The notes under the pieces were generated by a model that had not been told where the DNA came from, did no database searches, and saw only the letters and a list, made by a program, of their open reading frames with translations. 64,000 nt of DNA from Hexactinellida sp. DTS-2022 (Eukaryota > Porifera > Hexactinellida), in NCBI GenBank assembly GCA_028753945.1, contig JAPNXP010000013.1, forward strand, positions 4,713,501-4,777,500, in the 5' to 3' direction. This document shows positions 1-10,200 of this stretch, piece after piece. The stretch's first letter is position 1; every line of letters starts with the position of its first letter. The position numbers and the translations under genes were made by a program.

Positions 1-146
1 GTAGGGATGGTGGTTACTACCTCTCCGAGGATAAGTCTATAGAGGGTGGTTGTACGCCCGCTGGCATCCAGGCCCAGGAAGAGAACTCGGTACTCCGCAG
101 GGGACCGGTGGAACACCTTGTTCAGCCAGCCTTGAATTGATGACAT
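1..146 (-). CDS. ARF/ARL-family small GTPase, 5' end only
   Basis: The reverse strand from an ATG at 146 to the window edge encodes 48 residues ending in the typical ARF stretch LGEVVTTIP. Residues about 20-35 hold [16 protein letters not shown], which matches the ARF/ARL P-loop region (consensus GLDAAGKTT). ARF-like GTPases act in membrane traffic, cilia or the cytoskeleton; the subfamily cannot be told from this fragment. Two things are odd. The P-loop lysine that contacts the nucleotide phosphates is arginine (codon CGT). Residue 2 is serine, not glycine, so N-myristoylation as in ARF is not expected. The gene continues beyond the window. Confidence 0.8.
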   Translation of the reverse strand, partial: MSSIQGWLNKVFHRSPAEYRVLFLGLDASGRTTTLYRLILGEVVTTIP

Positions 147-585
147 TCTTATTATATTATCGAGAATGTAATGTGTAAGGAAAATGATATTGGTATATTA
201 TTTTAGAAAATTAAATTGATATCTAGTCAATCTATGCGACAGATCAGTACGTACTCGAACAGCATTCTTGGCAAAAAATGTGGAGTATGTTTCAAATCTG
301 GAAGGGGTGTTATCTTTGTAATTTGATACGGAGTGTATGTAAGTCTGGTGTCAACTGTCAATGCCAATTTGTAAAATTTCAAATTTTTTAGTTTTTTTAA
401 TACTACATGTTAGTGAATACTAATTGCGAATACACAAGTATGCAAATATATGGCTACCAATTCAATATTACTCTCAATAATATTGTATGGTTACTTTTGC
501 CACATAAAGTATTGATATGATTCCCTTCAATAAAAGTAGCCTTTTAAAAAATATTCTAGTTCATTATGGTGTCACATAAAGTTAA
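147..585. other. Intergenic, AT-rich, nothing recognised
   Basis: AT-rich DNA between the ARL 5' end and the galectin ORF. I see no ORF, RNA gene or clear terminal-repeat element. It must contain the promoter of the ARL gene, but no specific motif stands out. Confidence 0.5.
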
Positions 586-987
586 TATTCACAATTAAAT
601 GTCGGATATTCCATCCAATGTACCTACACGGCTCCCGACAAAGGAGTAGTTGCTTTGAATCTGGAAGGAGACAACGACGTTGTGTTCCATGTCTCAATCA
701 GATACGATTCCCAAACCCTCGTTTTAAACACTCATAAGCAAGCTTGGGGTTTGGAAGAGAGGCCGCCTCACTTCCTATTCGCTCCGACATATGACACTAC
801 TGTGAGGATAGACATTACGTACGGGGGCTACGGGCTGTATTGCAACGGGAAGAGTATAGCTTTCTACCAGCACAGGATGGGTGTAGGCAGTGTTAAGCGG
901 ATAAGCTGGGCATTCCATGATAACGCAGCTGTCAACAAGGGGGTTCTGAAAAAGATTGAAATAAACTATCCTTCTCTACCCGTGTGA
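586..987 (+). CDS. Galectin-type carbohydrate-recognition domain, 5' incomplete
   Basis: An open frame from just after a stop at 583-585 to the TGA at 985-987 encodes a nearly complete galectin fold. It starts with VGYSI (the usual G-x-S-I first strand). It continues with FHVSIRYD (canonical H-x-N-x-R, here H-V-S-I-R), then LVLNT, then AWGLEER (canonical W-G-x-E-x-R) and IAFYQHRM. Galectins bind beta-galactosides on glycans, outside or inside cells. Most sugar-contact residues are kept, but the first-motif Asn is Ser. The frame has no ATG before the domain, and there is no AG acceptor between the stop and the first strand. It is therefore either a 5'-truncated or degenerating copy, or a gene whose start I cannot see. 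A short ATG ORF at 599 in another frame ends at once. Confidence 0.65.
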   Translation, partial: YSQLNVGYSIQCTYTAPDKGVVALNLEGDNDVVFHVSIRYDSQTLVLNTHKQAWGLEERPPHFLFAPTYDTTVRIDITYGGYGLYCNGKSIAFYQHRMGVGSVKRISWAFHDNAAVNKGVLKKIEINYPSLPV

Positions 988-1188
988 TTTACAATCTTAT
1001 GAACTTATTAATTACTACGTGTATGTGTTGCTTTATAGGATGTCAGTATATTGTACTTACATTTAATTCCCTAGTTACTGCCAATAGGAATTCAGTGTCA
1101 GACTGCTCCTAAATATAAATTTAGGAGCAGTCCCTTAAGTGGGGTATGCTTAAGGAGATTGCGGCTAGCAGAATTCCTTCAAAGACAA

Positions 1189-1507
1189 TACAGTAAACTC
1201 CCGTGATAACCAAGTCGGATATAACGAAGTCGTTCAATGGTCCGGAAATCCTTCTATCTAAATATCTTATTACGTTAATAAACTTCGGTTACAACGAAAT
1301 GGATATAACGAAATTCCGCTTAGAACGAAGTCATTTATTTCCCATATAGCCTCTAAGCTAATAATTTTACTCCGGTTACAACGAACTCCGCTTAATAGAG
1401 CCACCGGTTAATAGATTTCTGCGCTTAATGGAGTAAAAATTTCACAGGATTTATAGGACGGAATGACTTTGACTTAAAATATTTTCGGTTAATAGATTTC
1501 TCCGCTT
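1189..1507. mobile_element. Pogo/Tigger-like element remnant
   Basis: The left end TACAGTAAACTCCCGTGATAAC resembles the CAGT..AACTCTCGTTATAAC ends of the other pogo-like elements in this window. The interior is rich in ATATAACGAA / CGGTTAATAGA repeats, which are typical of such elements. No matching right end is visible. The sequence seems interrupted near 1515 by another repeat that begins CAGGGTTGTCAACC, a hAT-like end. Confidence 0.55.
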
Positions 1508-1513
1508 AATCGC

Positions 1514-1600
1514 AGGGTTGTCAACCTCTAGAAACCAAAAAGCGGGAGGTTTTGCCATTTTGGCGGGAGTTTTACCAAAAAATCGGGAGGTCGAAGATAA
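1514..1600. repeat. hAT-like terminal sequence and GGGAGGTTTT repeats
   Basis: The segment starts CAGGGTTGTCAACC and contains two to three AAA(A)CGGGAGGT-type direct repeats. The start resembles hAT-family 5' ends. No right end or target duplication is identified, so this is only a tentative remnant. Confidence 0.3.
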
Positions 1601-1865
1601 AAATATATCTATTTTTTGATGCTATCATGAATAGAACGATATATTATCATTATTTAGTACGTTTGGATATCTACAAACTACAATTTAGGAAACGCTTATT
1701 TTTCTAGTATTATCTATCAAATTTCTTCCCGCGTATCTCGTATTGACCCAATGTATGCAATAATACAACAAAACGAAATACATAGCTAGATTACATGTAT
1801 TAATGAATTATAATTTTCAAAGTCTCTACAAATTAAGTTTTTTATTTGATACACGTAGATGTAGC

Positions 1866-2553
1866 AGACTTAATAGAACCAATGAATAAACAAATAATAG
1901 ATAAAACAAACAAATTAGAAACATTGCAGAGGATAGTTAGGATTCTTAGACACAACACAAATAGTTCCTAATTTGGAGATACAAACACCATAGAGATCAA
2001 CAAACTCTCCCCTTCCCTCCCCTTTCCTTCCCAAGGTGTGAACTTGCTGTCCAGATTCCGTATATATCTTGATGGCATTACTCCCCCAATCGCTAATGAT
2101 GATATTACCAGCTGAGTCCAAACAGAAGAAGTAAGGGTTAGCGACCAAACTGTCTTTTGTCCCTTTAGAGACACAGGAGCTGAGGGGGTGTCCTTCTCGA
2201 GAGAAGAAATGGACACATTTGGGACAACTGTCTAGCACCACGATTCGATCAGCTGACAGCTTAACATCACTAGGGTAATACAGCTGTCCTATTCCGATAT
2301 AGGACTTGAATTTGATGAGTTTCGAGTATACACACACTCTTTGGTTGTAGCAATCTGCAACTAACACATCTCCGTTAGTGTCGATACAGATTCCATGGGG
2401 CCAGTTCAATTCTCCTTCCTTGTTGCCTTCAGTTCCAGTTCTGTTGATGAGTTTGTATCTTTCTTTCGGAACTGTAACAATGTACGGTGCCCTATGTCGG
2501 TTACGAATATGGACTCATTGTTAACAGCTATTCCATATGGCTGTACGAGCTTT
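1866..2553 (-). pseudogene. Truncated, inverted copy of the neighbouring NHL-repeat gene
   Basis: The reverse strand is nearly identical at base level to the 3' half of the NHL gene at 2938-4173, including the stop codon and part of the 3' flank. The copy starts inside the third NHL blade and has no coiled-coil region. A one-base deletion (GATACAAACTC versus GATTACAGACTAA) breaks the frame upstream of the 164-residue ORF at 1915-2409. Within that ORF the protein is still about 90% identical to the paralog. This is a partial inverted duplication; the low divergence suggests it is recent. Confidence 0.85.
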
Positions 2554-2937
2554 GCTATGATTTATCTGGAAAGTTAGGGAATTTTATTGGTTAATTGTGT
2601 TGTAACACAATTTAATACTGTATAATAATTTAAGATTGTTTATCTGGTCAAAGGTGTATGTTTAAAAAAAATTCCCTTATTCCCACAAACAACAATCCAG
2701 TTTTTACTCTTACAGACATTATTGCGTTTGCCAACCAAAGTTTGAATCATAATTAGAATTGTACGCGCCAAAATATTGGTAGACACAATAAACCAAAAAA
2801 TATCCCTAACTTTCCTGAAATCACCATGTAGCAATCATTGACGTACTTTGGTATTCTCAAGTTACACAAGTATAAGATAGAGCTGTACAAGATTAATTAT
2901 ATTATTTGAATAAACTCAATTCGTAACTGAAAATAAA
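2554..2937. other. Spacer between NHL pseudocopy and NHL gene
   Basis: AT-rich, no supported gene. It separates the inverted copy from the intact gene and should hold the promoter of the latter. No TATA box is convincing. Confidence 0.4.
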
Positions 2938-4173
2938 ATGGCCACTAATATGCCTACAAATGTAACTTTTGATAAAATGCCACATTTCGACAATGTCGCC
3001 ACTATCATCCACCAAACATTTGATCCCCTAATCGATCAGCTGATCGCGAGGAGGGACGCTCTCCTCCAGAGGGTCCGTGAGCTGCGAGAAGACCACATGA
3101 ACAAAGAAGCCACTCGTATCGCTGCCATAGAAGAACTGGAAAGGGTACAGCAACAAATGCACGAAATGAGCATAAAGGTAAACCCAAACCTAGAGTTCCA
3201 TGAACAGGCCAAACAAGCCTACCAACAGGGCATTGAGAAACTGGGACCATCTGCCACATTCCTTTGTCCGGTCTTCAGGTGTCAAAATACGGACACAATC
3301 CGACAGCTGATATCCGAGCTAGGAGAGATAGTTCCGTGTGAGATGCCGGACTATTCTCTCAAGCGAGAACCGGTATTAACAGCTGGGAAGTTAGGTGCAG
3401 GTGCTAATGAGTTGAATGCCAGAGGAATAGCATTCGATGAATCCAATGAGCTAATGTACATAGCAGATAATGGGAACAGTCGCGTGCAAATAGTGTCGTT
3501 AAAGGGAGAGTTTGTGACGCAATTCAGGAATGATAAGCTCGTACAGCCATATGGAATAGCTGTTAACAATGAGTCCATATTCGTAACCGACACAGGGCAC
3601 CATGCATTGTTACAGTTCCGAAAGAAAGATTACAGACTAATCAACAGAATTGGAACTGAAGGCAACAAGGAAGGAAAGTTGTTCTGGCCCCATGGAATCT
3701 GTATCGACACTAACGGAGATGTGTTAGTTGCAGATTGCTACAACCAAAGAGTATGTGTATACTCGAAACTCCTTAAATTCAAGTCCTATATCGGAATAGG
3801 ACAACTGTATTTCCCTAGAGACGTTAAGCTGTCAGCTGATCGAATCGTGGTGCTAGACTGGAGTCCCAAATGTGTCCATTTCTTCTCTCGAGAAGGACAC
3901 CCCCTCAGTTCCTGTGTCTCTAAAGGGACAAAAGACAGTTTGGTCGATAACCCTTACTTCTTCTGTTTGGACTCAGCTGGTAATATTATCATTAGCGATT
4001 GGGGGAGTCATGCCATCAAGGTATATACGGAATCTGGACAGCATATTCACACCTTGGGAAGTATGGGAAAGGGAAAGGGGGAGTTTACTTCGCCCCATGG
4101 AGTTTGTATTTCTAAGTTTGGAACTATTTGTGTTGTGTCTCGTAATCGAAACTATTCTCTGCAATGTTTCTAA
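2938..4173 (+). CDS. Coiled-coil plus NHL-repeat protein (TRIM-NHL-like, RING-less)
   Basis: A single-exon gene of 411 residues. Residues about 25-100 are a helical coiled-coil-like segment (DQLIARRDALLQRVRELRE and following). From about residue 145 there are repeated NHL blades with the pattern GIAFDESNELMYIADNGNSRVQI, GIAVNNESIFVTDTGHHALLQF, GICIDTNGDVLVADCYNQRVCVY and FCLDSAGNIIISDWGSHAIKVY. This makes a beta-propeller of about five to six blades, as in TRIM2/3/32/71. No RING or B-box is present, so E3 ligase activity is not expected. NHL propellers bind RNA or protein partners; the partner is unknown here. The start ATG at 2938 lies 7 nt after an AAATAA-rich leader. A broken inverted copy lies immediately upstream. 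Confidence 0.85.
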   Translation: MATNMPTNVTFDKMPHFDNVATIIHQTFDPLIDQLIARRDALLQRVRELREDHMNKEATRIAAIEELERVQQQMHEMSIKVNPNLEFHEQAKQAYQQGIEKLGPSATFLCPVFRCQNTDTIRQLISELGEIVPCEMPDYSLKREPVLTAGKLGAGANELNARGIAFDESNELMYIADNGNSRVQIVSLKGEFVTQFRNDKLVQPYGIAVNNESIFVTDTGHHALLQFRKKDYRLINRIGTEGNKEGKLFWPHGICIDTNGDVLVADCYNQRVCVYSKLLKFKSYIGIGQLYFPRDVKLSADRIVVLDWSPKCVHFFSREGHPLSSCVSKGTKDSLVDNPYFFCLDSAGNIIISDWGSHAIKVYTESGQHIHTLGSMGKGKGEFTSPHGVCISKFGTICVVSRNRNYSLQCF

Positions 4174-4225
4174 TTTGTTTGTATTTATTATTTGTTAACT
4201 TATTGGTTCTATTAAATATATCACA

Positions 4226-6335
4226 TTACGAATATAGTTTAATTAGCTCGTCGGAAACAGCAGAGGGAGTTAGGATTCCCAGATCCGTGAAGAGTAGAGA
4301 AATATAAGAGGGCGGGGTGTAGTCTACCCAGGGGTGGGAGGTAGGGAGACTAGAGTCGTTCTTGTCCAGGGTACCCGCCCCCGGGGGATTGAGCTCACTC
4401 AGGTCCCCCTGCTTCAGAGGGTACATTCGTATGAACTTGTAGCTCTCCACTGCTGAGTAGAACGGCTTGTTGCAAGCCTTGGCCATCACAGCCATTTGGT
4501 AGGAGCCCACCTGGTTAATTATACCTCCGTTCTCTACAACGCCCTCAGCACCCACCAACACCAGGTCCACCTAATAACAGACAGTTAGTATCAGGCAGTG
4601 GTTCTCAACATATTTAATATTACGGACTCTGGTAGTATTATTAAACAATATCTTGCGACCCAAAACATGACTAATTATTTGATACTATTATCGTGATAAG
4701 TTATGCCGCGGACCCAGGTTGAGAACCACTGCTCTAGACAAGAAATATTATAATAAACGGGCCCCTTATAAACAACCTTATCCATGGTGTATCCAACAGC
4801 TGAGTCGAGTATCAGCGCACAGGGGACTCCGATTTTCTTCAGCTTCTCCACCATCTCCTCTCCCTTCCCGACAGAACCCGAAGAGCCGCCAGCGTCCGGC
4901 GCCCGCTCCGCCTTCGTGACGACAACTCGCACCCTCTTTCGCGCCTGAGTGGCCGCACTTATCAAGCTGTACACCACCCGGGAGTACGAGTGCGTTAGGA
5001 TGCGGACCTCGTCCCGAATGAATGGCAAAGCTAGAATAGATACAATAACTCCCATCAACTCAGTTATAAATGCTACGGAACATGTAAAGTGCACCTTACA
5101 TAATGCAACATACACACAGTGCAACAAGTTTATATTTTTCGTGCAATAGGTTGCATGAAATAGAGCACTGTTCTATTCAATTAAACAAGTTTAATTAAAC
5201 AAAGTTGCATGAAAATGCAACAGACACAATGCAACATGATTTTTCTTGAATTTTAATTGATTTTCATGATTTTAACGATTAATTAATTAATGAGGGAAAA
5301 TGCTATGATCTAAACACTGATAATTCGAAGTGAAATATTTAAAGTAAGGATGGATACCAACTTCTACCGCGGTATATGCTAACTGTTACAAATGTGATTG
5401 TCACATGTTCCGTAGTATAAATACACAGTTGAGTGTTATGAATAGCACATACTCTGTTAATTATGTACCTAGTTTAGAAATAATATTCTGCGCTTCCGAA
5501 CACCTGTTGTAGAACACAATCCCTCTCTGTATCATGTTAGTCCTAGACTCCTCTGCGTCTAGCGTGTCCATACTCACCACTGTTATGAACCTGCGAAATA
5601 TCTCGCATCCAGACCTGACACTAATGCTATTCGTAACACCCTGCATCAGTTTCTGCATCTCCAGCAGAGACTCCAATGTCTAGACAGGTTACAACTAAAG
5701 GCCATTGCTAACAGGAACAGCTCTGGTACAATGAAAGAATAGTTCCAAGTTCCAACTAGTAACAGTCTATTATAATTTATAATTGAATATTTGGATTATA
5801 CAACAGTAGTCATTGTTTCATCCAAACATTTAGGTACTACTTATCCAAAAATGTCAGTATGTACAAATTAGGATGAGAAACCCTTGTTAATTCGACCCGT
5901 AGGACAAAGCCAATGCAAATATACATATTTTGACACATTCCAACTGTGATATCTGACCGACGACAAGGAGCGCGAGACGTTCCTTTTGGAGTAAAGATTT
6001 TTAGAAATATTAATCAGGAGCGTGAAAATTTGGAATCTTCTCCTATACCGTAACATTAACTTGTGTTTTAGACATATGAAATTGGATCAGACCAGGATTA
6101 GGTGCGTATTTACAAATGGCTGTATAATACACTAACCGGCTGTATAATACACTTAGCTATGGTGCCCTGTACTTGCCTGGGAAATAGTAGGGTCCTTGCT
6201 CCCCTTGAGGAGGAATATCAGAGTTTTTATGGCGCAGAGAGCTCTGGGAATGGCCTCTAGCTCGTCGGACAGGAGCCCCCGGAATGTGTCCACCCCTTCC
6301 TCTCGCGTGCAGCATACCGTACCACTAAGCTCCAT
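4226..6335 (-). CDS. EIF2B1: Translation initiation factor eIF2B subunit alpha
   Basis: Four exons: 6335-6177, 5679-5469, 5030-4777 and 4570-4226, giving 322 residues (human about 305). eIF2B is the cytosolic guanine-nucleotide exchange factor for eIF2; the alpha subunit is regulatory and senses phosphorylated eIF2. The C-terminal part carries the family signatures [49 protein letters not shown] and [19 protein letters not shown]. Exon phases agree (0, 1, 0). The intron after exon 1 has a GC donor (CAG/GCAAGT) and an AG acceptor. Introns 1-3 hold repeats: a GGAGCG-family element, GTTGCAT-rich DNA and a hAT-like MITE. The start ATG at 6335 gives MELSGTVCC; the N-terminus is weakly conserved, so the start is less sure than the rest. 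Confidence 0.93.
4596..4731. mobile_element. hAT-like MITE in EIF2B1 intron 3
   Basis: The ends are CAGTGGTTCTCAAC on the left and GTTGAGAACCACTG on the right, a perfect 14-bp terminal inverted repeat typical of hAT (Charlie-like) elements. The interior is 136 bp with no coding capacity. I could not match an 8-bp target duplication at the flanks. Confidence 0.8.
5075..5260. repeat. GTTGCAT/ATGCAAC-rich dispersed repeat, copy 1
   Basis: Multiple ATGCAAC and GTTGCATG words lie in EIF2B1 intron 2. A similar stretch (ATGCAACATACACA..GTGCAACAAG versus the reverse of CTACACTGTGTATGTTGAG) lies inverted at about 13300-13520, so this is probably one dispersed family. Confidence 0.5.
5964..6132 (+). 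mobile_element. GGAGCG-family ~180-bp element, copy A
   Basis: Shares with four other copies AAGGAGCGCGAGACGYTCC, TTGGAATCTTCTCCTATACC, ATTGGATCAGACCAGGATTAG and ACAAATGGCTGTATAAT. It lies in the GC-AG intron of EIF2B1. The left end is less well conserved than in the other copies. Confidence 0.75.
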
Positions 6336-6376
6336 TCAAACAGTCTCAAACAGTAACGTAATAATAAAGGGAATTA

Positions 6377-6566
6377 TACAGTCAACTCCTAGCTCCTGTT
6401 ATAACGAAGTAGCATATACGAAATAACTGCTTATAAGTTATAACGAAAGGAGATTTTCCCCCGGAGCACTAAATGCATTAATTATTACCCGCTTATAACG
6501 AATATCCGGATTTAACGAAGGAATTTACAGGTCCCAAGCACTTCGTTGTAACGAGAGTTCACTGTA
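6377..6566 (-). mobile_element. Pogo/Tigger-like MITE, family 1 (reverse copy)
   Basis: TA-flanked ends TACAGTCAACTC and GAGAGTTCACTGTA. The interior has CGTTATAACGA repeats and the diagnostic AATATCCGGAT and TACAGGTCCCAAGCACTTCGTT blocks seen in the copies at 13091 and 63752. It lies between the 5' end of EIF2B1 and the 3' end of NPLOC4. Confidence 0.8.
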
Positions 6567-6694
6567 TCTGTGCGAGTAAGGGAAGAATAGTATAGAGGAA
6601 TGAGTTTAGACACCAAGTCAGGAACACAAGTGTGACACACGCCACTTATCAATCAACACTCTACAAACTACGCAAATGATACAGCTCCCAAACC

Positions 6695-9600
6695 TTATTT
6701 CCTAGTCCCGCATATGGAGCAGGTGGAGCCGCCAGAGGAGTTTAAATAGGTGCACTCCTTGCAGGACCATAGGTCGGACCCAGAGGGGTACGTGGGGGGT
6801 CCCTGTCCCATGGAGCGGGGGCTCATGGCGTCCGAGGTTATGCGGACACATTCCTCTAGGGTCCCCCAGCCGGGGTTAGTCTCCTTCCAGGCGTAGACCC
6901 TCTGTACGTCCTCCGAGCGAATCCCCTCACAGAGCTCGGGCAGGTGCGGACGCAGGTCCGTCAGGTCTGTGGTCTGCGGAAAGTATAATTATTATACCAC
7001 CGAGCTTATTAGAATAGCAGCCCTACGAATATAGTAGCCTACTCGAATAAGGGGTTAAAACTAATAAATGCAAACTATACCGACATCTAAGTCGGTAACA
7101 AGGAAAATCCGTGAATACAACGCACGTAAGCGTTGATGGGAGTTGGTTAACAGGTTAATTAATGGTATTTAACTTAAGTATTTCTTCAAATAGCAAATAG
7201 TAGTAATAGCCCCTGCGGGCGAATAAATTAATAATCGCCTAGGCTAGTATTCGAGTAAATACGGTATTATGTACTTCATAGGAATCATTGGAACCATTGA
7301 GACGTATTATAAAGGGCAGTATATGAGTCTATTACGAGTCTATACTCACAGTTAGGAAGAAGAGGAGATGGAAGTCTGAGATGGTTCCCAGGAACTGGTT
7401 GGGTGTCTGTCTGGCGAGGTGTGAGATTAGCGTGTTGTTATCTTGCAGTTGTCGGGCGGACTCCCGGTTCTCGATTGGGAACGGGTCGCCCCTCCCCAGG
7501 AGCCGCATGCCCCCCTGCAGCTGGTCTGGCAAAGGCGCCGACACTGGAATGTCCAGCAGCATAAAGTCCATCGGGAGTGGCTTCCCCTCTAGGGTAATCT
7601 CTCTCTTCTGCTCTGTGGTCTTGTAGTACACGTCGGGAACGTATTGCTTGTGTGAGGACTCCCGTATGTAGCCCAGCTCTGGGGCGTCGATGCAGGGCAC
7701 CAGACAGTCGTCTCGGATCAGCGCCATGCACTGGTTAGACACCTGTGGGATATTAAGTGTAAGCAGAGTATACAAGTACATATCATACACTATGTAGAAT
7801 GTATGTAGGCTCATAATTAGATGCGATTCATGTTTCATGAAATTTATTTTCATGGGCAAGCTATATCACCATTGTTCCAATAAGAGGACTGACAGTAGAA
7901 TTGTCTATTATTTACTCATACCTGGTAGCCTCGCATTTCTATCTCGTTGTCCTGGTTCCCGCCCACACACACAGTTACGAATTTGCTTCCGAACCTGCCC
8001 ATGCTGGCCAGCTTGCACAGGTTCGGATGTTTGTTCTGGAAGTTGGCTGCCATAATGCACTCCTCTGCCGACAGGAAGAAGGTGTGCATGTGTCGCTTGT
8101 AGTGCACGCGTCCCGACTCAGCCGCCGCCTCCAGGTCGGTGAATATCCACCCGACGCGCTGTATCCCGAGCCACCCGGCCAGGCCCTCTACCACGGGGTC
8201 CCGGGGGTCCTCCAACAGCTCCACGCTGTCTTTGCCGGAGATCTGCGGGGGCTCGTATATGGCCAGGACGGTGGCCTTTATGCCGAGAGGGACCCCCTTG
8301 TACTCCTCGTACCGTCCGTAGAGGTACCCCACCCGCTGAGTGCCAGTGCTGCGCCAGTAGGAAATGAAGCGGTCCACTATCGAGGGGTCCTAGAGACAGC
8401 GCGTTAAAATCAAATATTATTGGTTATATGTTTAACTGGTGACTAATAGCAAATTACTTTTCATTCCCAGAGAGTATTTTAGAGCGCATGCGAATTATTC
8501 TCTGCGCAAATTCGCAAAAAAACAAAAAAAATTTATGCTGCAATTTTAAGTTAATTGTGATACTCTTATAACATTATTCAGCTGTGTATTAGCAAGTAAT
8601 TTTCGTGCAAATCCCCCTTGCTATTACACGATATACGTACAGCTATGCCCTTATAAGGTATTACCTGGAACTGCACCAGATCCACGTGTCGGTAATCCTG
8701 TCGCTTGAGCGTGACTACTCCAGGAGAGCACTTGGAGCAAATTCCATTCGGCCACGCCGGGTGTTCGGTGCAGCCAGGCTTCAGTTTGAAACTCAGATCT
8801 TCGAGAGACACGAACTTTCCCTTGTCCGCGCCCCCTGCCAGTTTCCGCAGATGCGAGTGGAAGGAGAGGTGTCGGATCGGAGGCTCGTGTGAGTCCAGGT
8901 AGCTCTGGTTGTACGGCTCCAGGGGGGCGCAGTTTATGCACTGCCCCCTGCTGCCGTGCCGACAGCTGCTGGAGTTCCGCTCTCGCGAAATGAGACCCGT
9001 CTCCGCGGCCAACTTCCGGTCCACCTGGTCCTCGAAGAGGGACGCCTTGAGAGAGAGGGATCGCTGGTAGGGCGGCTTGTACCCCTGGGGGGAGAGAGGG
9101 AAGCCGGGACCAGACTCCTTGGGCTTTGATAGAGCATCTCCGTTCACTGCGAGATGAATAGGGTAATAAGGAATATATATATTAATAATGTTGAAAATTG
9201 ACACGGCTCTCCTGGTAAGGAAGATTATAGAATTTTATTTTTGGTCTTTCAAACCTCTACATAATCAAGATCACTTTCTGGAATTTCCAAAAAAGATTTT
9301 AAGCAAAAAAGCGGTGTTTTTATACCTTTAGTGACGTCAAGCACACTAAGTCCTTAATAATTCCTATGGACTTACTGAGAGGGGATAACTCCATAGGAGA
9401 GCCACAATCCATCTCATTCTCGTTCTCTCTATCCACGGTGCCTCCTGCAGCTTTCAAGAACAGGAGAGTTCCGTTCTCGATGTCCAGCTGTGCCAGGGGG
9501 CTGCTGGACCGTCCGCCCACACACTCCGCCCCCTTGGGGTCCCTGCTCATTAACAGAGATCCGCCGGGGAGAGAGAACGCGGCGCTCACACGCACCAGGA

Positions 9601-9718
9601 ACTCGGACCAGGGGGCGGAGGGGTTTATCTGTATCCGCTTTGTGCCGGTCTCGTTGCGCACTCGCACTGTTATCTGAGCTCCCTCCGCGCGGGCGCTCTT
9701 AAGACGGGCTGCTGACAT
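6695..9718 (-). CDS. NPLOC4: NPL4, ubiquitin-binding cofactor of p97/VCP
   Basis: Five exons: 9718-9376, 9146-8665, 8389-7922, 7742-7350 and 6973-6695; 654 residues (human 608). With UFD1, NPL4 recruits polyubiquitinated substrates to the p97/Cdc48 unfoldase in ERAD and chromatin extraction. An N-terminal UBX-like domain (residues 10-85) is followed by the NPL4 zinc region (CRHGSRGQCINCAPLEPYNQ, then GGADKGKF, WPNGICSKC). Next comes an MPN-like domain (GYLYGRYEEYKGVPLGI, VGWIFTDL, FFLSAEECI, NKHPN, GSKFVT, GYQVSNQCMALIRDDCL, PFPIENR). The C-terminal NZF finger is WSCKECTYLN..CSICG. Exon 1 ends at A/GTAAGT, which restores phase; the apparent longer ORF past it is intronic. Confidence 0.96.
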
Positions 9719-9764
9719 GCTAACTGCCGGTAATAGAATAAGTTCTGAAACTCTTATCGTGAAA

Positions 9765-9907
9765 TATAGTAGAACCTCGTTAGTACGTACACCAGGGGAC
9801 CGTAAAATGCGTTCGCCTTATCCGGAATTCGTTTGTACTGAAAGGCTTTGAAGGGGCTGAAATAATGTTCTTATAACCGTAGTAGTATTTAAACGAAGTT
9901 CTACTGT
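9765..9907. mobile_element. Pogo-like MITE, family 4
   Basis: The left end TATAGTAGAACCTCGTT is answered by the right end AAACGAAGTTCTACTG. The block CACCAGGGGACCGTAAAATGCGTTCGCCTTATCCGGAATTCG is shared in part with the copies at 44547 and 60860. It lies just upstream of the NPLOC4 start. Confidence 0.7.
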
Positions 9908-10200
9908 GCGTAGTCTTATATACTACTTTAGATTGCATATAAATTTAGCTCTAATTTTGTAGAATTCGTCTCTAAAAATATCGAATCAGTCTATAAATAA
10001 TCTTTAAAATATTGCACCTCTTTATCTTATTGTTAAATGCACTTAATGCAAATCTAATAAATTTATTAATTCAAATCATGCATAATGAATACTACTGAAT
10101 GCGAAACATCTCAACAACAATCGTATGATCTCGGCAAAGGGAAAATAAAGGAAAAAGGATTGAAAATTACTAATTTTATACTGCATGCGATACGGAACAG
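9908..10200. other. Intergenic spacer NPLOC4-GNL1
   Basis: AT-rich spacer downstream of GNL1 and upstream of NPLOC4. Nothing further recognised. Confidence 0.4.

Noticed and set aside
1968-2216. Minus-strand ORF inside the NHL pseudocopy
   Set aside because: Out-of-frame shadow of the NHL copy; the equivalent shadow exists in the intact gene at 3872-4198.
2640-2834. 64-codon minus-strand ORF
   Set aside because: Short, in AT-rich spacer, no protein-like features or context.
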